Part shown: in pieces, positions 45,749 to 59,400 of the stretch | Position numbering within the stretch: position 1 is the stretch's first letter | Layout: each line of letters starts with the position of its first letter | From: Unio delphinus | Taxonomy: Eukaryota; Mollusca; Bivalvia; Unionida; Unionidae | DNA: 64,000 bases | Assembly (NCBI GenBank): GCA_029339505.1 | Contig: JAQISU010000155.1 | Location: 18,916,001 to 18,980,000, forward strand | Reading direction: 5' to 3' | Made by a program: the position numbers and the translations under genes | The notes under the pieces: model-generated | The model's input: the letters and a program-made list of their open reading frames with translations, nothing else | Told to the model about the DNA's origin: nothing | Databases searched by the model: none

Positions 45749-45800
<52 letters not shown>
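45749..45800 (+). repeat. (ATT)n LINE tail
   Basis: About 17 ATT units directly after 'aaagtcctc', the 3' tail of the L2-like LINE. Confidence 0.93.
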
Positions 45801-45801
<1 letters not shown>

Positions 45802-45867
45802 GAATTAAGTACTAATTGCAAGAATTCAAATTTTAATGTAAATTTAAATGAAATTATTGTTCGTTTT

Positions 45868-45869
<2 letters not shown>

Positions 45870-45905
<36 letters not shown>
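45870..45905. repeat. (CA)n microsatellite
   Basis: About 18 CA units downstream of the LINE tail. Confidence 0.93.
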
Positions 45906-45907
<2 letters not shown>

Positions 45908-46151
45908 AAAAAAGCTATATAGTGCTGAAAATTCAGTATGTATGAAATAGTGTGCAAAATAATGACATTTTGTCATGATGAGTTTATAAAGTGCAACGAG
46001 TTGTATTAAAAGGAAAACGAATTATAATTATGATATAAATTATAAAAAAAATATATATAAAATATTATTATTTTGCTACGAGCACTGACAACTCTATATG
46101 GTTATTGTAGAATTATTGTGGACTATACCATAACATGATAAATTAGTATAA

Positions 46152-46152
46152 A

Positions 46153-46198
<46 letters not shown>
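46152..46198. repeat. (AAT)n microsatellite
   Basis: About 15 AAT units, complementary in sense to the (ATT)n at 45749. Confidence 0.93.
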
Positions 46199-46200
<2 letters not shown>

Positions 46201-46426
46201 ATTTCAGAATTATATTTATTGTTTCTGTTTTATATTTGTAACACTTCTGATAGAAACAGTCAGAAATATCAACGGTCTTTGATATATTTTGTTAGGAAAA
46301 AATGTTTGTTTTTGTTTGTAGTTTTTTTCTTCTATTTTTATTTGTTGTGTGTTTTGTTTTTTATAGTTTGTTTAATCAGCACATCATTGCATTTTGTTAT
46401 GCTATAAAGTCTTTAATTAAATAGGT

Positions 46427-46482
46427 GGGTAGATAGATGGATATATGGATGGATGGATAGATAAACAGACAGACAGATAGAC

Positions 46483-46523
<41 letters not shown>

Positions 46524-46524
46524 T

Positions 46525-46578
<54 letters not shown>
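46427..46578. repeat. (GATA)n microsatellite
   Basis: A long GATA tract, pure from about 46483 to 46575 apart from one interruption near 46522 and degenerate (GGAT, CAGA variants) upstream of it. Confidence 0.95.
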
Positions 46579-47295
46579 TTAAAATCTTAAAAACTATATT
46601 TTGTTTAACTAAAAAAAAAAAAAACAGACAAAGAACAGCTATGTGGGAACTGGTAGCGACTTTAAAAATAATTTGCTTCTTTCCGCTCAAATAGAAAATT
46701 GTGCATGAAAAACCAAGCAAGCATCTAAGCGATATTGAGAAATATTATGCAGTGAATGAAATAGACTGGTGTTCTTATTATAACATATTAAATTAATGAA
46801 AGTTTCAACTAAACGTAATTAGAACCCTTTAGCAATTTCAGAAACTCGGAATAAAAACATATACTTTTGTACTATACAATCCCAATATTTTTCCACAACT
46901 AATTTTATCATTAAATTGCATTAAAATCTATATTTATATTATTGATACGATTTCATGGTGCTATTTCTGATTGTTATGCGAGCCTACTTTACCTTGACAA
47001 CTACGATGCGTAAATATTTTGCTTCTCTGACAACAACTTATATCCGCACTACAATATAGTTCTCATCAAAAGTTTTGATATAAAAAGGACTACTAACGCT
47101 AAATAATATTAGTATAAATTCGCAAGGAATATTTATTGCACCAAGAAAGTTTTACATCTAAATATTTCACAGATTGTAAGTTATTACAAATATTTTGTCA
47201 CTGTGTATCACTGCACTTCCGTTGGCCGGGAGGAACCTCCATGTTTGAAGTGAATGAGAACATACTGAAAACAACTAAACAGTAAAAGCATAAAC

Positions 47296-47411
47296 ATGGC
47301 AGCTGTGCTTCCGCCAAAGTCTACGGGGACTTATACATTTGCAAGTCAACCTAGGGCAGTTCAACAGAGAAAAAAATACAGAGATCCTTTAGCGCCACAA
47401 CAGCAACAACA
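47296..47411 (+). CDS. RSPH3: RSPH3 exon 1
   Basis: The ATG at 47296 has context 'aaacATGG'. It encodes 'MAAVLPPKSTGTYTFASQPR', then 'KKYRDPLAP' and a glutamine run, ending before donor GTAAGG at 47412. The 'TYTFASQPR' and 'KYRDPL' motifs fit the RSP3 N-terminus. No upstream in-frame extension is evident. Confidence 0.88.
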
Positions 47412-50400
47412 GTAAGGATGCTAGTGTTTTTGTACTCTTTATCATGGATTTCCTTATCATATTGGAAATATGGTATATGTATTGTATTCATTTTAAAACG
47501 ATATAGAGACTATGGTTTGGCTATATGTTGAATATCAAGTGTGTTATATAAGGATTGATAGCAATAATTTATATCATTTTCATAAAGGTACTTTGTATTT
47601 AAATCTACCATACAGCTGTCATGTCGTGACATAAGAAAACTGGATTACAAGGAGGAAACCACTACGAGAATTGGTCTCTGACCAGTACACCAATGGAGGG
47701 AAGGTGGGTCCTTCAGACATATCACCTGTGTACCCTCTCGTTGGCCTATTGTGGTTTACCTTCCAGAGAGTCATAGACTCATCACTTTTACTTGAGCAAC
47801 ATAGGCACCTTATCGTACAAGTCTTGAAAGTCATGTAGACATTCAGTACCAACTATTTCAGTAATGGGTGTCATCTTTTAGAATTTGACTACACCTACCT
47901 TTAAATGGCAATTATTTAATTTTGGTTCTCAGACATCCATATTTCTTTGGAGGGTGATTAAATTTATAAATGTATGTTGATAAGTTTGGATAAGGTCAGC
48001 CTAAAGATTTGATCCACTACACACTGGATTGAATGTGCTATGACTTCTCAATGAAAGCTGCATGTGTGAAAAATAATTTGTACTATCTTGTTTTTTGTTA
48101 TTATAAACCAGAGGTTCTCTTTTTTTTTTAATCAAGTTTATAATGTATATCAATGTGATAATGTAGACACATTTAGTATTTACTCATCACAAATTAAATA
48201 TTACTTTTTTTCTAAATATTTAATTCTAATATAGTATATATTAAAAGTTTATTACATCCTAATTATTAAATGCTATGCGCATTAACTGTCATCAAGAAAC
48301 TTTAAGACAAATTCCTTTTTTTGCTATGGATTTTTACAATGGCAATTAAGGTACTAAACTGGGTGAAGCAAAATCCACATTGGGATCTGATTATCATTAG
48401 GTCATACACTGTTTATTTTAAATATGAGTAGATTTCATTATGACATCATAGTGCACATCATTTCATTTGATTTGAATCAGAACTTTACATTGACCTCATC
48501 CAAAAAGTCAATGCATTGAGTTTTGCCATTTGCGTTTAAATTTTCAAAAGAAAATGGATGAAGGAGAATCCAAATAAAGTACATAATCACAGTTTAAAGG
48601 TGTAATCAAATTCTTAGACATGACACCCATTAAAAAATAGTCAGAATTGAATGCATTCATGACTTTTGTTGCCTTTATTATAGTACATGGCCACCATTGT
48701 AAAAGTCCAATGTGATCAATAATTTTCAGCTGGAAATATTTGTATGTTTTAAGTTGCAGAATATTCATCAAACATGATTGAATAAATTTTGTTTGAACTA
48801 CATTAGCATTTAATTTTAGAACAACAGTGAATGCTTGAGTAAATGGGCCTAAATGACCATGTCAACATATAACTTAGAGGTAGAGGGGCCCTGAGTGGCC
48901 GAGTGGTCTAATGCACTCTCTGTTATGGATCACTGCCATCTCACCTCTGTCTGCATGGGTTCGAGTCTCAGATTCGTTAAATGTCAATATGTGATAAAGC
49001 TTGCCAGTAGCTTCTTGTGGGTCAGTGGTTGTTTCCAGGGGTTTTCCCTTGTTCTTCCTTTGCTATTTAATACTGGCTGCCATGTATAATAGCCTATCGT
49101 GTACCAAATAATGGCATTAAACCCTACAACAACAACAACTTAGAGGTAGAATGGGATGCTAAATGAATTGTTTATGGATCCTACTTTATTCTTTCTTTGG
49201 ACATAGACCCTAGTACATGTATTTGGTATAGCACAGCTAGTTCTGTGACAGGTTAATTATTTTAATACGAACCATTTCGTATAACTAAACTTGCCACTTA
49301 ACTTACTTTTTTTTGCATACCATTGAACATATATGTAGGAGCATGCACTGGACCCCACAACCCTGTTTGGTATTATTCAGCACAAAATTGAATATGAAAG
49401 ATATAAGTCTTGTTAGCAGTTTATTCCTCTATGCATTAACTATAGATACACCTAGTGTACACACAGTAGTCTACCCCAAACCCATGTGTAAAATACTCTT
49501 ACATTTTAATAAGTGATATAATATGTATGGATAACTTTTTTCTTAAGTTAATTCCAGTAGTATAATCATTGAGCTTTTTTTTTATAGTTATTTCCAATAG
49601 TTTAATGCCTTTTCTTTTTCGTAATACCATCATTCTCTCATTTTTAATTTCAGACCACAGGCCCCACAGTATGGCAACATTATGTATGATCGGAGAATTG
49701 TGCGAGGAAACACATATGCACAGCATACACTGCCAGCTGTAAGTCAAAGTATTGTTTCTTTCTTCTGGTTACAACATTTTATAACAATACCACTACTAAT
49801 AGATGTTTTGAAACTAATTTAGTTTGTTAAATTAGAATGTGTCCAACCTTTTGAAGAAGAGTTACTCCTTATAAAATTCACATGAGGCAAATCTAGTAAA
49901 TAATTGCAACACTTAGTCATGCCATTTTAGACTTGAAGTTGTCGGAACTTGTACCAGTATTATAATTTGTAAATGCTGGGCTAATAGCCCCAGGGTTATC
50001 ATTTGAAATTGGCCTATCAGTAAAAAAAAAAAAACAAGTCAAATACCATTTAGGCAAGATATTTTTCTTACTTGCCTCATTGGGCAAGTGGAGGTTATGC
50101 CTTCAAAACAATACCAGATAGTAGCGTTCAATATTGGTGGAAAGATTTCATTTATCATCAGTAGTGTACAAGTTACTGATAATTGAATACTCTCTGTTGA
50201 CATAGCATGACCATTTGTGTGCAGTTTATGCTTAAATTAATCACATTTTAGATTGGACTTTCAGATGTGTGACTCATCTAAATTATAATAGGTGATCCTC
50301 ACTTATGGTCTTTAACATGGTCATATACCTACACTTTATAATGACATGATAAATTAATATACTCCTTTTAGCAGCCATGTGTAAAAATAATAGGAATTGC

Positions 50401-53400
50401 TCTGCATTCTTTATTGATGATTTCTGTATTACACTTGGCTCAATTTATTCAATGATTAAAATGGACTTTCATGGTCAAGAGATTATTTTTTTCTTCAATT
50501 ATCGGAAAATTAATTGATAAAATTAAGCATTTGGAGTTGGACTGCAACCAAATTTTGATTTTAATTGATCGCTGTGAAACCACTACCAAGTACCAGTTGT
50601 TTAAAAAATGGCAGTTTGCATTGTACTTTCTTGAGGTTAGATTTTTACCATGCACAAAAATGTTTGTACAGAAAATAATTACATATATAAACAAACCTAT
50701 AATAGCTGGTCCTGCATGTTAGGATCAGCTGTATAAAGAGACCATGTTCTGCTGTATATAAAAAGAGGGCTGGACAAATGTTTAATCTACTCAATACAGA
50801 TTCCATAATTTTGCAGAAAATTTCCATTTTCTATCTTTCATATTCTGTATTCAATCTTGATGAGGTCCTGCCGTTGAGTGATAGAAAATGTTTTGTTCAG
50901 CAAAACTTTTAACTTATCCCAAGCTTTTAAGGACAGTGAATTTGTACAGTACTGAAAGAGCACTCTCTCATAAAAACCACTTTTAGATGATCTCTTTGCA
51001 GTATTTAACATTGGTTATCTTAGTTTTTCTATCTTGGTTATCTTAGCCTTTCTATCTTCCAAGCATGCTCAGCCAGACCCTATTGAGATTCAAAGAACTC
51101 AGGAAAACAGACGTAGAGCCATTGCCAGGAAGCGGGCAAAGGAACAGCTGAGACCACGGTCCCCAGAGCCTGTTGAGGGACGCAAACACATGGATGTTCA
51201 AACTGAACTTTATCTGGAGGAATTGAGTGACCGTGTAGAAGAGGCAGATGTTGAAATTCAGACAGATGCTTTCTTGGATAGGCCCCCATCACCATTGTTT
51301 ATACCTGCCAAAACTGGAAAAGATGAAACTACACAAATTCTGGAAGGAGATGTGAGTAAACCTAAGAAAACTATGATGAAAACTAAAATATTGTAACATA
51401 AAAATTCAATTCTCCATGAAGTCTCATGATGAGAGAATGTTCTCAAACTCAGAGTTGACTTAAAAATCTTTTGTCTGATTAGCATGTGTCAATATTTTGA
51501 GTAGAATGTGAGAATTATTTTCTGTATTGAGGTAAAGGGCTGGAAAATCTGCATTTCAATGAGTCTAGGACACATTGACAATTTTGTAAGACAAGCAGAC
51601 ATAGCCCGAGTTTTTGGAAGGACTTTTCTAGCTTATGTGGGAATGGGTTCTGGACCATCAATTTATAAAAGATATAAATCTATGGAGAATAATATTTTTA
51701 GGAGTAAATTGAAATTCAACATTATTGGAAGTATTTTTTTGTAGGTACAAGGGCCTAAACCTCTGTTAAAAACAAGTACAACATGGCAAGAGAGGTAACT
51801 CATACCTTTCCAGAAAGCAAAAGATAAAGAACCCAAATGCTTCTTGGATGTAATAACTGTACCTGATCTCTAGTTAATAATGGAAAGCAAGTTTTTAATG
51901 TGTAAGCAAAAAACCAAATTAAAGTCTACTTGGGTTTCTCAGCTTCTTAGATTTTATTAAAAGTAGTCACTTCATATATGTGACAGACAAACAAAACTGT
52001 TACAAGAAAGGAAATTTCACCTACCTGTTGCATGTTTTTTCCCTGTTGTTTTTAAGATGACATTTTGGACATGGACTGTACAGTATAAGTCTAATTACTT
52101 TTTTAAAACAATTAGTGTCCGTATTCATTTTTTAAACTTTTTTGCGTTCTTAAATCATTATTTTTTATCTTTTGTTCTTTTCTTGAAATGACATTAGTTA
52201 GTGAATAGTACTGTACTTTGTTTTTCAGTTGTTTCATTTTGATGTTGAAGTTAAACCCATTTTGGAAGTATTAGTTGGCAAGACAGTGGAACAGTCGTTG
52301 CTTGAAGTTATGGAGGAAGAAGAATTGGCCAATCTCAGGTCACAACAGAGAGCATTTGAGGAGCTAAGAAATGCCGAACTTGTAGAACAGCAACGTTTGG
52401 AAGAACAAGAGAGAAGACACAGAGAAGAAAAGGTTTGTCTGAAGCATTTGCAGGAAAAATACCATTGCGAACTGTTTTAATGTGGTGAGAATTTTGTGGT
52501 TGCTATGAACCACAAATTGAAATGCCCAACAGACATAGATTCATCTGTAAACAAAATTGGACCCCTTTACCTGATTACTAACTTGAGCTCTCATGAAAAA
52601 TTATTTTTAGAAAGAAAAAAAGTTTTGAAACCACACATGTAAAATGAGTTCTTAGTATTTCAAATGTGGTTTTGGAATTATTTAAGACAATTAGTCTCTA
52701 AAAGATATTTCCTTTATTAGGACAATTTTTAAGTAGGTATTGGCAGTGAGTGATAAAAGTTTTATGTCATATATATGCTTATAAGTTATATATTTACTGG
52801 AATAGGATCCTGTTTCAAATATATCATAATCAACTTTACTTAACTGAAAAAAATATTTAAGGAAATAAAAAAGAAATTGGTTTTCAGTATGTGTCCACCA
52901 GTCTTCTATAATTCATAGTCATTTTTTAAAACCATGCACTACCAGTAGACAGTATAAACAAGATTCAAGTTTTTGACCTTGGGGAGAACAAGATATTGAA
53001 AATATGGATATTTTCTTCTGTTAGACCTAAACAGCTTAATGAACCACTGTTGCCAATTTTTTATTGCATGATTAATAACTAGAATACATATTGTTTGCAT
53101 TGAGACAAGATTAAACAGTGAAAGAGGTAGATTTCTTGATAAAATTGTGTGTGCAAAATATTTTCAAGTCATTTTCACACATAATGGTGATTAGAAAATG
53201 AAATTCCAGTTTTAGTTCAAATATATTTAAAAGATTTTTACCTGTATGCAAGTTAGGTCAGATAGGTCAGATACCTGTATTTGCATTAGGACAGATACCT
53301 GTATTTGCATTAGGTATGTGAGTTAGGTCAGATACCTATATTTGCATTAGGTATGTGAGTTAGGTCAGATACCTGTATTTGTATTAGGTATGTGAGTTAG

Positions 53401-56400
53401 GGCAGATACCTATATTTGCATTAGGTATGTGAGTTAGGTCAGATACCTGTATTTGTATTAGGTATGTGAGTTAGGTCAGATACCTATATTTGCATTAGGT
53501 ATGTGAGTTAGGTCAGATACCTGTATTTGTATTAGGTATGTGAGTTAGGGCAGATACCTATATTTGCATTAGGTATGTGAGTTAGGTCAGATACCTGTAT
53601 TTGTATTAGGTATGTGAGTTAGGGCAGATACCTGTATTTGCATTAGGTATGTGAGTTAGGTCAGATACCTGTATTTGTATTAGGTATGTGAGTTAGGTCA
53701 GATACCTGTATTTGTATTAGGTATGTGAGTTAGGGCAGATACCTGTATGTGACTTTGAAGATATACATATATTTGCATTAGGTATGTGAGTTAGGTCAGA
53801 TACCTGTATTTGTATTAGGACAGATACCAATATATTGCATTAGGTATGTGGGTTAGGACAGATACCCATATTTGCATTATGTATGCGAGTTCAGATATAA
53901 GATTCAATTTGTTAATAAGACCATAATGTTTACTCTAGTATCAAGATAAGATAAGAAATGCTTTTAGATGGTCCTTTCAATGTTAATATGCATAAGCTTC
54001 ATTGTTGCATCATTTTGAAAGAAAGAACAATAAATATTTACAGCAAAGTTGCAAAGAATTAACATACAGTCCTGACAATATTCTGCTTTCTTAGCATATA
54101 ACATTAAAGCCAAACAGTTTTTATTTTCAAAAGAACTTTTTTGGCTGTTTTATTTATGAGTATGATTGTAACTGTTATGCATTTTCTTTGCAGGAAAGAC
54201 GAATGAAACAGCAGAGGGAAGTTTTACGAAAAGAAAAGGAAACTGCCGAAAAAATTGCTGCAAGGGCATTTGCCCAAAGTTACCTTGCAGATTTGGTGCC
54301 CACTGTGTTTGGAACACTTTCTGACAATGGATACTTCTATGATCCTGTAGAGAGAGGTAAAAATATATTTGTCCGTTATATTTGTGTGGAAAGACGTATC
54401 ATCGTACCTTGATTTTTTTCAATTATCCATCCTTGGTTAAATTTTGATGACTCTGAATGAGAGCAAAAACTGTTCACCAAAAATAGGTCAGTTTGACTTG
54501 TGTACTTAATTGTCTATGAATTTATTCTAAATGTTATCTTGTTTTTAAAACTTCATTGATAAAATTCAAAGTATGTAGTATGTTAAGGCATGACTTTTGG
54601 CTGTTTTCATCATGTATTTCATGAAAACAATGTTTCAAAAACTGAATATGTCAAGAAACTTCAGAACAGAGTGAAAATTAATCATTAACATGTTTTGGTG
54701 TTTTGCAAAAACTATATAAAAACAAGGAAACCATACATATCAGCTTACTGCTAGAAAGTCAGTTTACCACCAATATTGACAAACTGGAAGAATGTATTCA
54801 TTAGAATGGCATGCAAATGGTATGGCTTGTATCAAAATGTGACAGTTCAAATATTGAAACACGAAGAATATATTAATTGAAATGGCATGCAAATGGTATT
54901 GCTTTATCAAAATGTGACAGTGATGGTCACAGTGAAAGGAAATGCTTAAGTTTCATTTTTGCGGAATAAAGCAAGACCAAATGTATTATTTTTCTCAATT
55001 CAATGATGATAAACAATTTCCAGTATTCTTCAGTATTCAGTGAATATTGTCTGCTTTAATTTCCTTGAGTAACATTATAAACAGGATATATCTTTTTAAT
55101 GTCAGGTCACTGACTGTTAATTTTCTTCATGTGCCTTGGTTTTATGATTGTTTCAGGAATTGTTTATTTGTGGTGAAATGCTTTTTCTATAGAGAGTGCT
55201 GCAAATTCATTATTAATCAAGGCTGCCAATATTTAGTTGGCTACAAACCATAAATCAAATGTTTTGGTTTGGTTTTGCTGCATTGTGGTCCAGCCACATT
55301 TTGATGTTTTAATTGTGTGAAGACAAGTAGAATGAAGTTCCTTGCCCAAGAACATATCAGGATACATAAAACCTGCCGCCTGCAGTCATTAGATGTATGT
55401 CTTGAGTTGTTATATTAATATTGAATGAACCACGGAATAATGTTAACTTTATGAGGACTGTAGGAATCACTTCCTCAGTCAAAGATTTAAGTGCACAGAA
55501 AATGTAATTTTGTCCAACCAGTTTCATTTTCTGAGTGCTGTATCATCAACATTAATATACTGTGTTAAAACTTATGTAAATCAAAGGAGTTGATTGCTCA
55601 GTGGTTAGAATGCTGGTTTCCTGACCTAAAGGGCATAGGTTTAAAACCTGCTATCAGATGAGCCTAGGTAAGATGATATGGTGCATCCTTGGGAAATAGG
55701 TACTTGACTCCCCATGCCTTGGCACTATGTGATCTACCTTTGTCGCTGTGCCATAAAACATCCCCCCAGACTAATTGTCAATCACAGTTGTGTTTTCATT
55801 GTACTGGTTGCTGGTGAGAAACCATTTTCTGCAAAACTCATGTTTGTAAAACAACACAAAATGAAACCCACTAAAATATAATGAATTTATAGTAAATATT
55901 AATTTCTATTTCTGTATTGTTTCTTTCAGATATTGAACAGGGCTTCATACCATGGCTAATGGAAAGTGTGACGGAACAGTTGAAGAAATCTGAACTTGGC
56001 AGATTAGTACTCGATGGACTACTTCGTGAAGTGGCTAAAACTAGACGTGAACTTTTTGAAAAACTAGATGTAGCAAAGACACCAGATCCATCAGCAGCAA
56101 CTTCAATGACTAAAGAGTCCTCAACTGTTGAAAAGAAAGAAATGCCCCAAATTTCTATAGAACAACAAGGGGCTCCAGCAACTACAACAGAGGTAAGCAA
56201 TCTGTCTGAGAGAGTTGTCTAACTTTGTGTAGAGGCAATGGAATACAATTTTAAGTGAGGCCTCTCTGTTCCAATATATTTATTTCAGTCTGCTACCTAA
56301 TTAACAATTTAAATGAATCATTAGCAACAGTAACATTAGCTTAAAGTGCTGATGCTTTTTATTTCCAGAAACTGAAGAGATTAAAGTTGGTCTTAGAACT

Positions 56401-59400
56401 ATTAACATCTTTTTATTTTCCAGTTTATTTTATTTCAATGGTACTTGTTTACTCTAAGTATCATATTTGATTTTGGAAATCCAGCTTGCATCTAAATTTG
56501 TTCTGAGAACAGAATAAGCAATGAATTATTGACAACAAATGTGGTATGAGGATTTTATGGAGATTACCACCTAGTACTGTTAAGGTTTTGTTGGATTTTC
56601 ACCTTTGTCCATAGCAAATTCAATGAGTTATGGCTTGTTTAACTTGAAACTGCTTTGCCTATGAAACAGGAAATTTGATTGCATTGTTTTATTAGGAATA
56701 TCAGTGTCATGAGTTTCTAATGTTAACATATTTTGTATTTCAAGAATATATCTTTTAGAATCTGCTGGACAATATTAAATATAATTAAAATATTGATTAA
56801 AGGGAATGTATACAAAGCTAAGTATTTTCCATAATGTTTTCACAAAATCAAGGCTAAAGACTAAACAATGCAGGTTCAGTACATAAGGAAAATATTAGGA
56901 TAAAAGAAATGACGAAACAAACTGAAGGAAAATATTAGGATAAAAGAAATGACATAAAACAAACTTAAGGAAAATATTAGGATAAAAGAAATGACATAAA
57001 ACAAACTGAAGGAAAATATTAGGATAAAAGAAATGACATAAAACAAACTGAAGGAAAATATTAGGATAAAAGAAATGACATAAAACAAACTGAAGGAAAA
57101 TATTAAGATAAAAGAAATGACATAAAACAAGCATAAGGACTTCAAACTTTCTTTTAAACATGCTTATCTCATTTTTTTGGGTTATTCACATCCTAGGCAA
57201 TTAACATCGTTAAATATAGTTTACCATCATAAGGTATAAAAACTCAACTCATCCACATATCTTGTGAAATTGTTGAAAAGCAGAGTGTGAAATTGTTGAT
57301 AAGCTTCTGCACTATATCCTGAGGAATATTTCCAGTAACATTGCTTGTTTTGAAGTTGTTATAATTGTTCCTTTGGTTGGATATTCATTTTTTCAAACAT
57401 CACATATAATCTGACCTTTTATTTTATTCATTATCACTCTTATCTTGTCTTTGGTGTATATTTGCTATGTTCCTATCATTTTTAAGGAGGGTACATTTTT
57501 AGTCATGTTTGTCAAGATGTACATACTGATTTGACCATGTTAAACCACATGTACTGTGAGCTAAATGCAAAGTGTGCATGCAGTTCATGACAATTACAAC
57601 AATATGTACCCTTTAGTAATCTAATATGTATATTTAAATTTCTTATCTCATAACTAATTGGAACTCCTTTGGGCAAAATTTCATTATTAGTGTGTGCATT
57701 TTGTGGCATTGTTAGTTATACAGACAATTGTTAGCAACATGCTAGTTAGCTTGACTGGTCATATGGCCTGTTGTCCAACATTCATTGTCCATTTGTCTGT
57801 TACCATCCCTCTTAAACTTCTTGGAGGATTGCCACACATTCATCCCACAATCTAGTTGGTCCTAAATGATAATGGTATTGCTCAGAAATCTTGAGATTAT
57901 TATCATAATTCTTTTAAATGGACATATCAACTTAATGTTTTCATGAAAGAATTTAAGTGATATCATGTTGGTCCTAAATGAAAATAATGCATGTCATACA
58001 TCCAGTATGATTACCATGGCAACCATATTGAAAATTGTGTTATTGATTCTTCTTTTGAACTCACATTGACATGTAAATTTCATATGAACATTTCTTGTGA
58101 TGTTAAGTTGGTCATAAATGAAAAGGGTTTTATATCCAGTATGGCCACCACAGCAGCCATCTTGAAAATCTTGCTTTCACTATCTGAATGGATGGTTATA
58201 TCAACATAGAGGTTTAACTAAAAGACTTTTTATATTGTCTAATTTTTCCTAAATGTGATAACAGTAGTGTGGAACCATATCATCATGGGACAATGATTCA
58301 CTTGACAATGGCGCTGATCTGATCTCAGATATGACTTCCACAATGAACATATTGTAAATCTTGTCATTAATGGTAATATCAACATGGAGTTTTCACCAAA
58401 AGATTTCCAATTGTGCCCAGTTAGTTATAAATGAAAATGATGCCAGTCGTACATCCAGTATTGCTAGTACAATGTGAAATGTGAAAATCTTGTAGCTCAA
58501 ACAAATCAGATGGTTTCAACACTAAGCAGTTCTAAATAAGAAGTGGTCTCCCCTTGAATTCCTAAAATTCTTACCATACAGTACAGCATCAGTCCCTGCA
58601 AGCTCATGTTTTATCAGTTACTTCCTTTGCTCCCTCCTATACCCAGCCCCCCACCCCAATTAGTCAAAGATTGTTTGCCATTTTGTTTTATCCCAGTGTA
58701 TATTGTCATATATCTGGTAAGTCATGTGAGCAGGTCATTACCTTGTTCGTATTCTTATACCCTTCTAACCATTTGTTCATGAGGTGATAAAATGTGTTCG
58801 CATTTTCTGTGTGTCATGCCACATCAGCTGCAAATATAGTTTCCATTCAATAACTTTTTGACGGAATCTCTCAACTTTAAAAAATTGTACAATGCTTTTT
58901 ATTAGGTTTACCATGGTTTGCTTTGATTTTTAATATTTTCTGATGAAACTTTTTTACTCTAAATGTTGCATATTGAAGCAAGTTTTATTTATTGGTGGGC
59001 ATGTGATATGAATTGAATTAAGCTTTCTTAATGGTGCAGGCAGCATATATGGAGATAAATTGCAATTGTTTAGCATTTATTCTGTGTCATTTCTATTAGA
59101 TTACAAGTTAGTTATTGAATCAGTGATTTAATTGATCAGTCTGTGATTGTTTTGAAGTGATTATTGATTGACTATCAATATTCAACAATTTGACTATATA
59201 AAGGAATAGCAAAGTTAATAAGGAGAAAGAAATCTATTATTGTCTACTTAGGAATAATTTATTGTTACTTTGTTCTTTAGAGTGGTGTCTTCTTCAAATA
59301 TTCTGAAATAGAGTCAAAATAAGGAAAGAAAAGGTAAAAGAAAAAGTAAACATGGTTTAAATTTGGGCAAATGGTATGAGTAGTATTTTGGTGGATGGTT

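Larger units (their letters stand above)
43850..45800 (+). mobile_element. L2-like LINE, longest copy, decayed
   Basis: Endonuclease-domain remnants near 44185-44415 ('SVGSPERPT', 'LFFLIETWLKTSSDEPNSS', 'SRGGGIAVIT' across frameshifts) are followed by the reverse transcriptase: 'TTIVKPLLKKPKLDHNDLKN' near 44622, 'LTLLDMSAAFDTIDHDILLH' near 44879, 'GAPQGSVLG' near 45070, and catalytic 'YADDTQIY' near 45168. A SINE-2 breaks the frame at 45447, and the C-terminal 'SFAYQGPATWKKL' region resumes at about 45633. The end is 'AAAGTCCTC' plus (ATT)n. A large part between endonuclease and RT is missing, with frameshifts throughout. Confidence 0.85.
42183..47295. promoter_or_regulatory. Divergent intergenic region between FDX1 and RSPH3
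   Basis: The two start codons face away from each other across about 5.1 kb, so both core promoters must lie here. The FDX1 side (42183-42260) and the RSPH3 side (about 47205-47295) have no obvious TATA box. I found no clean RFX X-box, the usual ciliary-gene element, in the last few hundred bases before RSPH3. Between the two lie a decayed LINE and several microsatellites. Confidence 0.5.

Noticed and set aside
47205..47295. RFX X-box before RSPH3
   Set aside because: 'gttggccgggaggaac' is only loosely similar; the central AT and half-site bases do not match well enough.
51508..51744. 78-residue plus-strand frame in RSPH3 intron 3
   Set aside because: Does not fit the RSPH3 frame or splice phases; the protein is continuous without it.
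56876..57161. Phenylalanine-rich, membrane-like minus-strand frames
   Set aside because: Translation of the 42-bp minisatellite in the RSPH3 intron.
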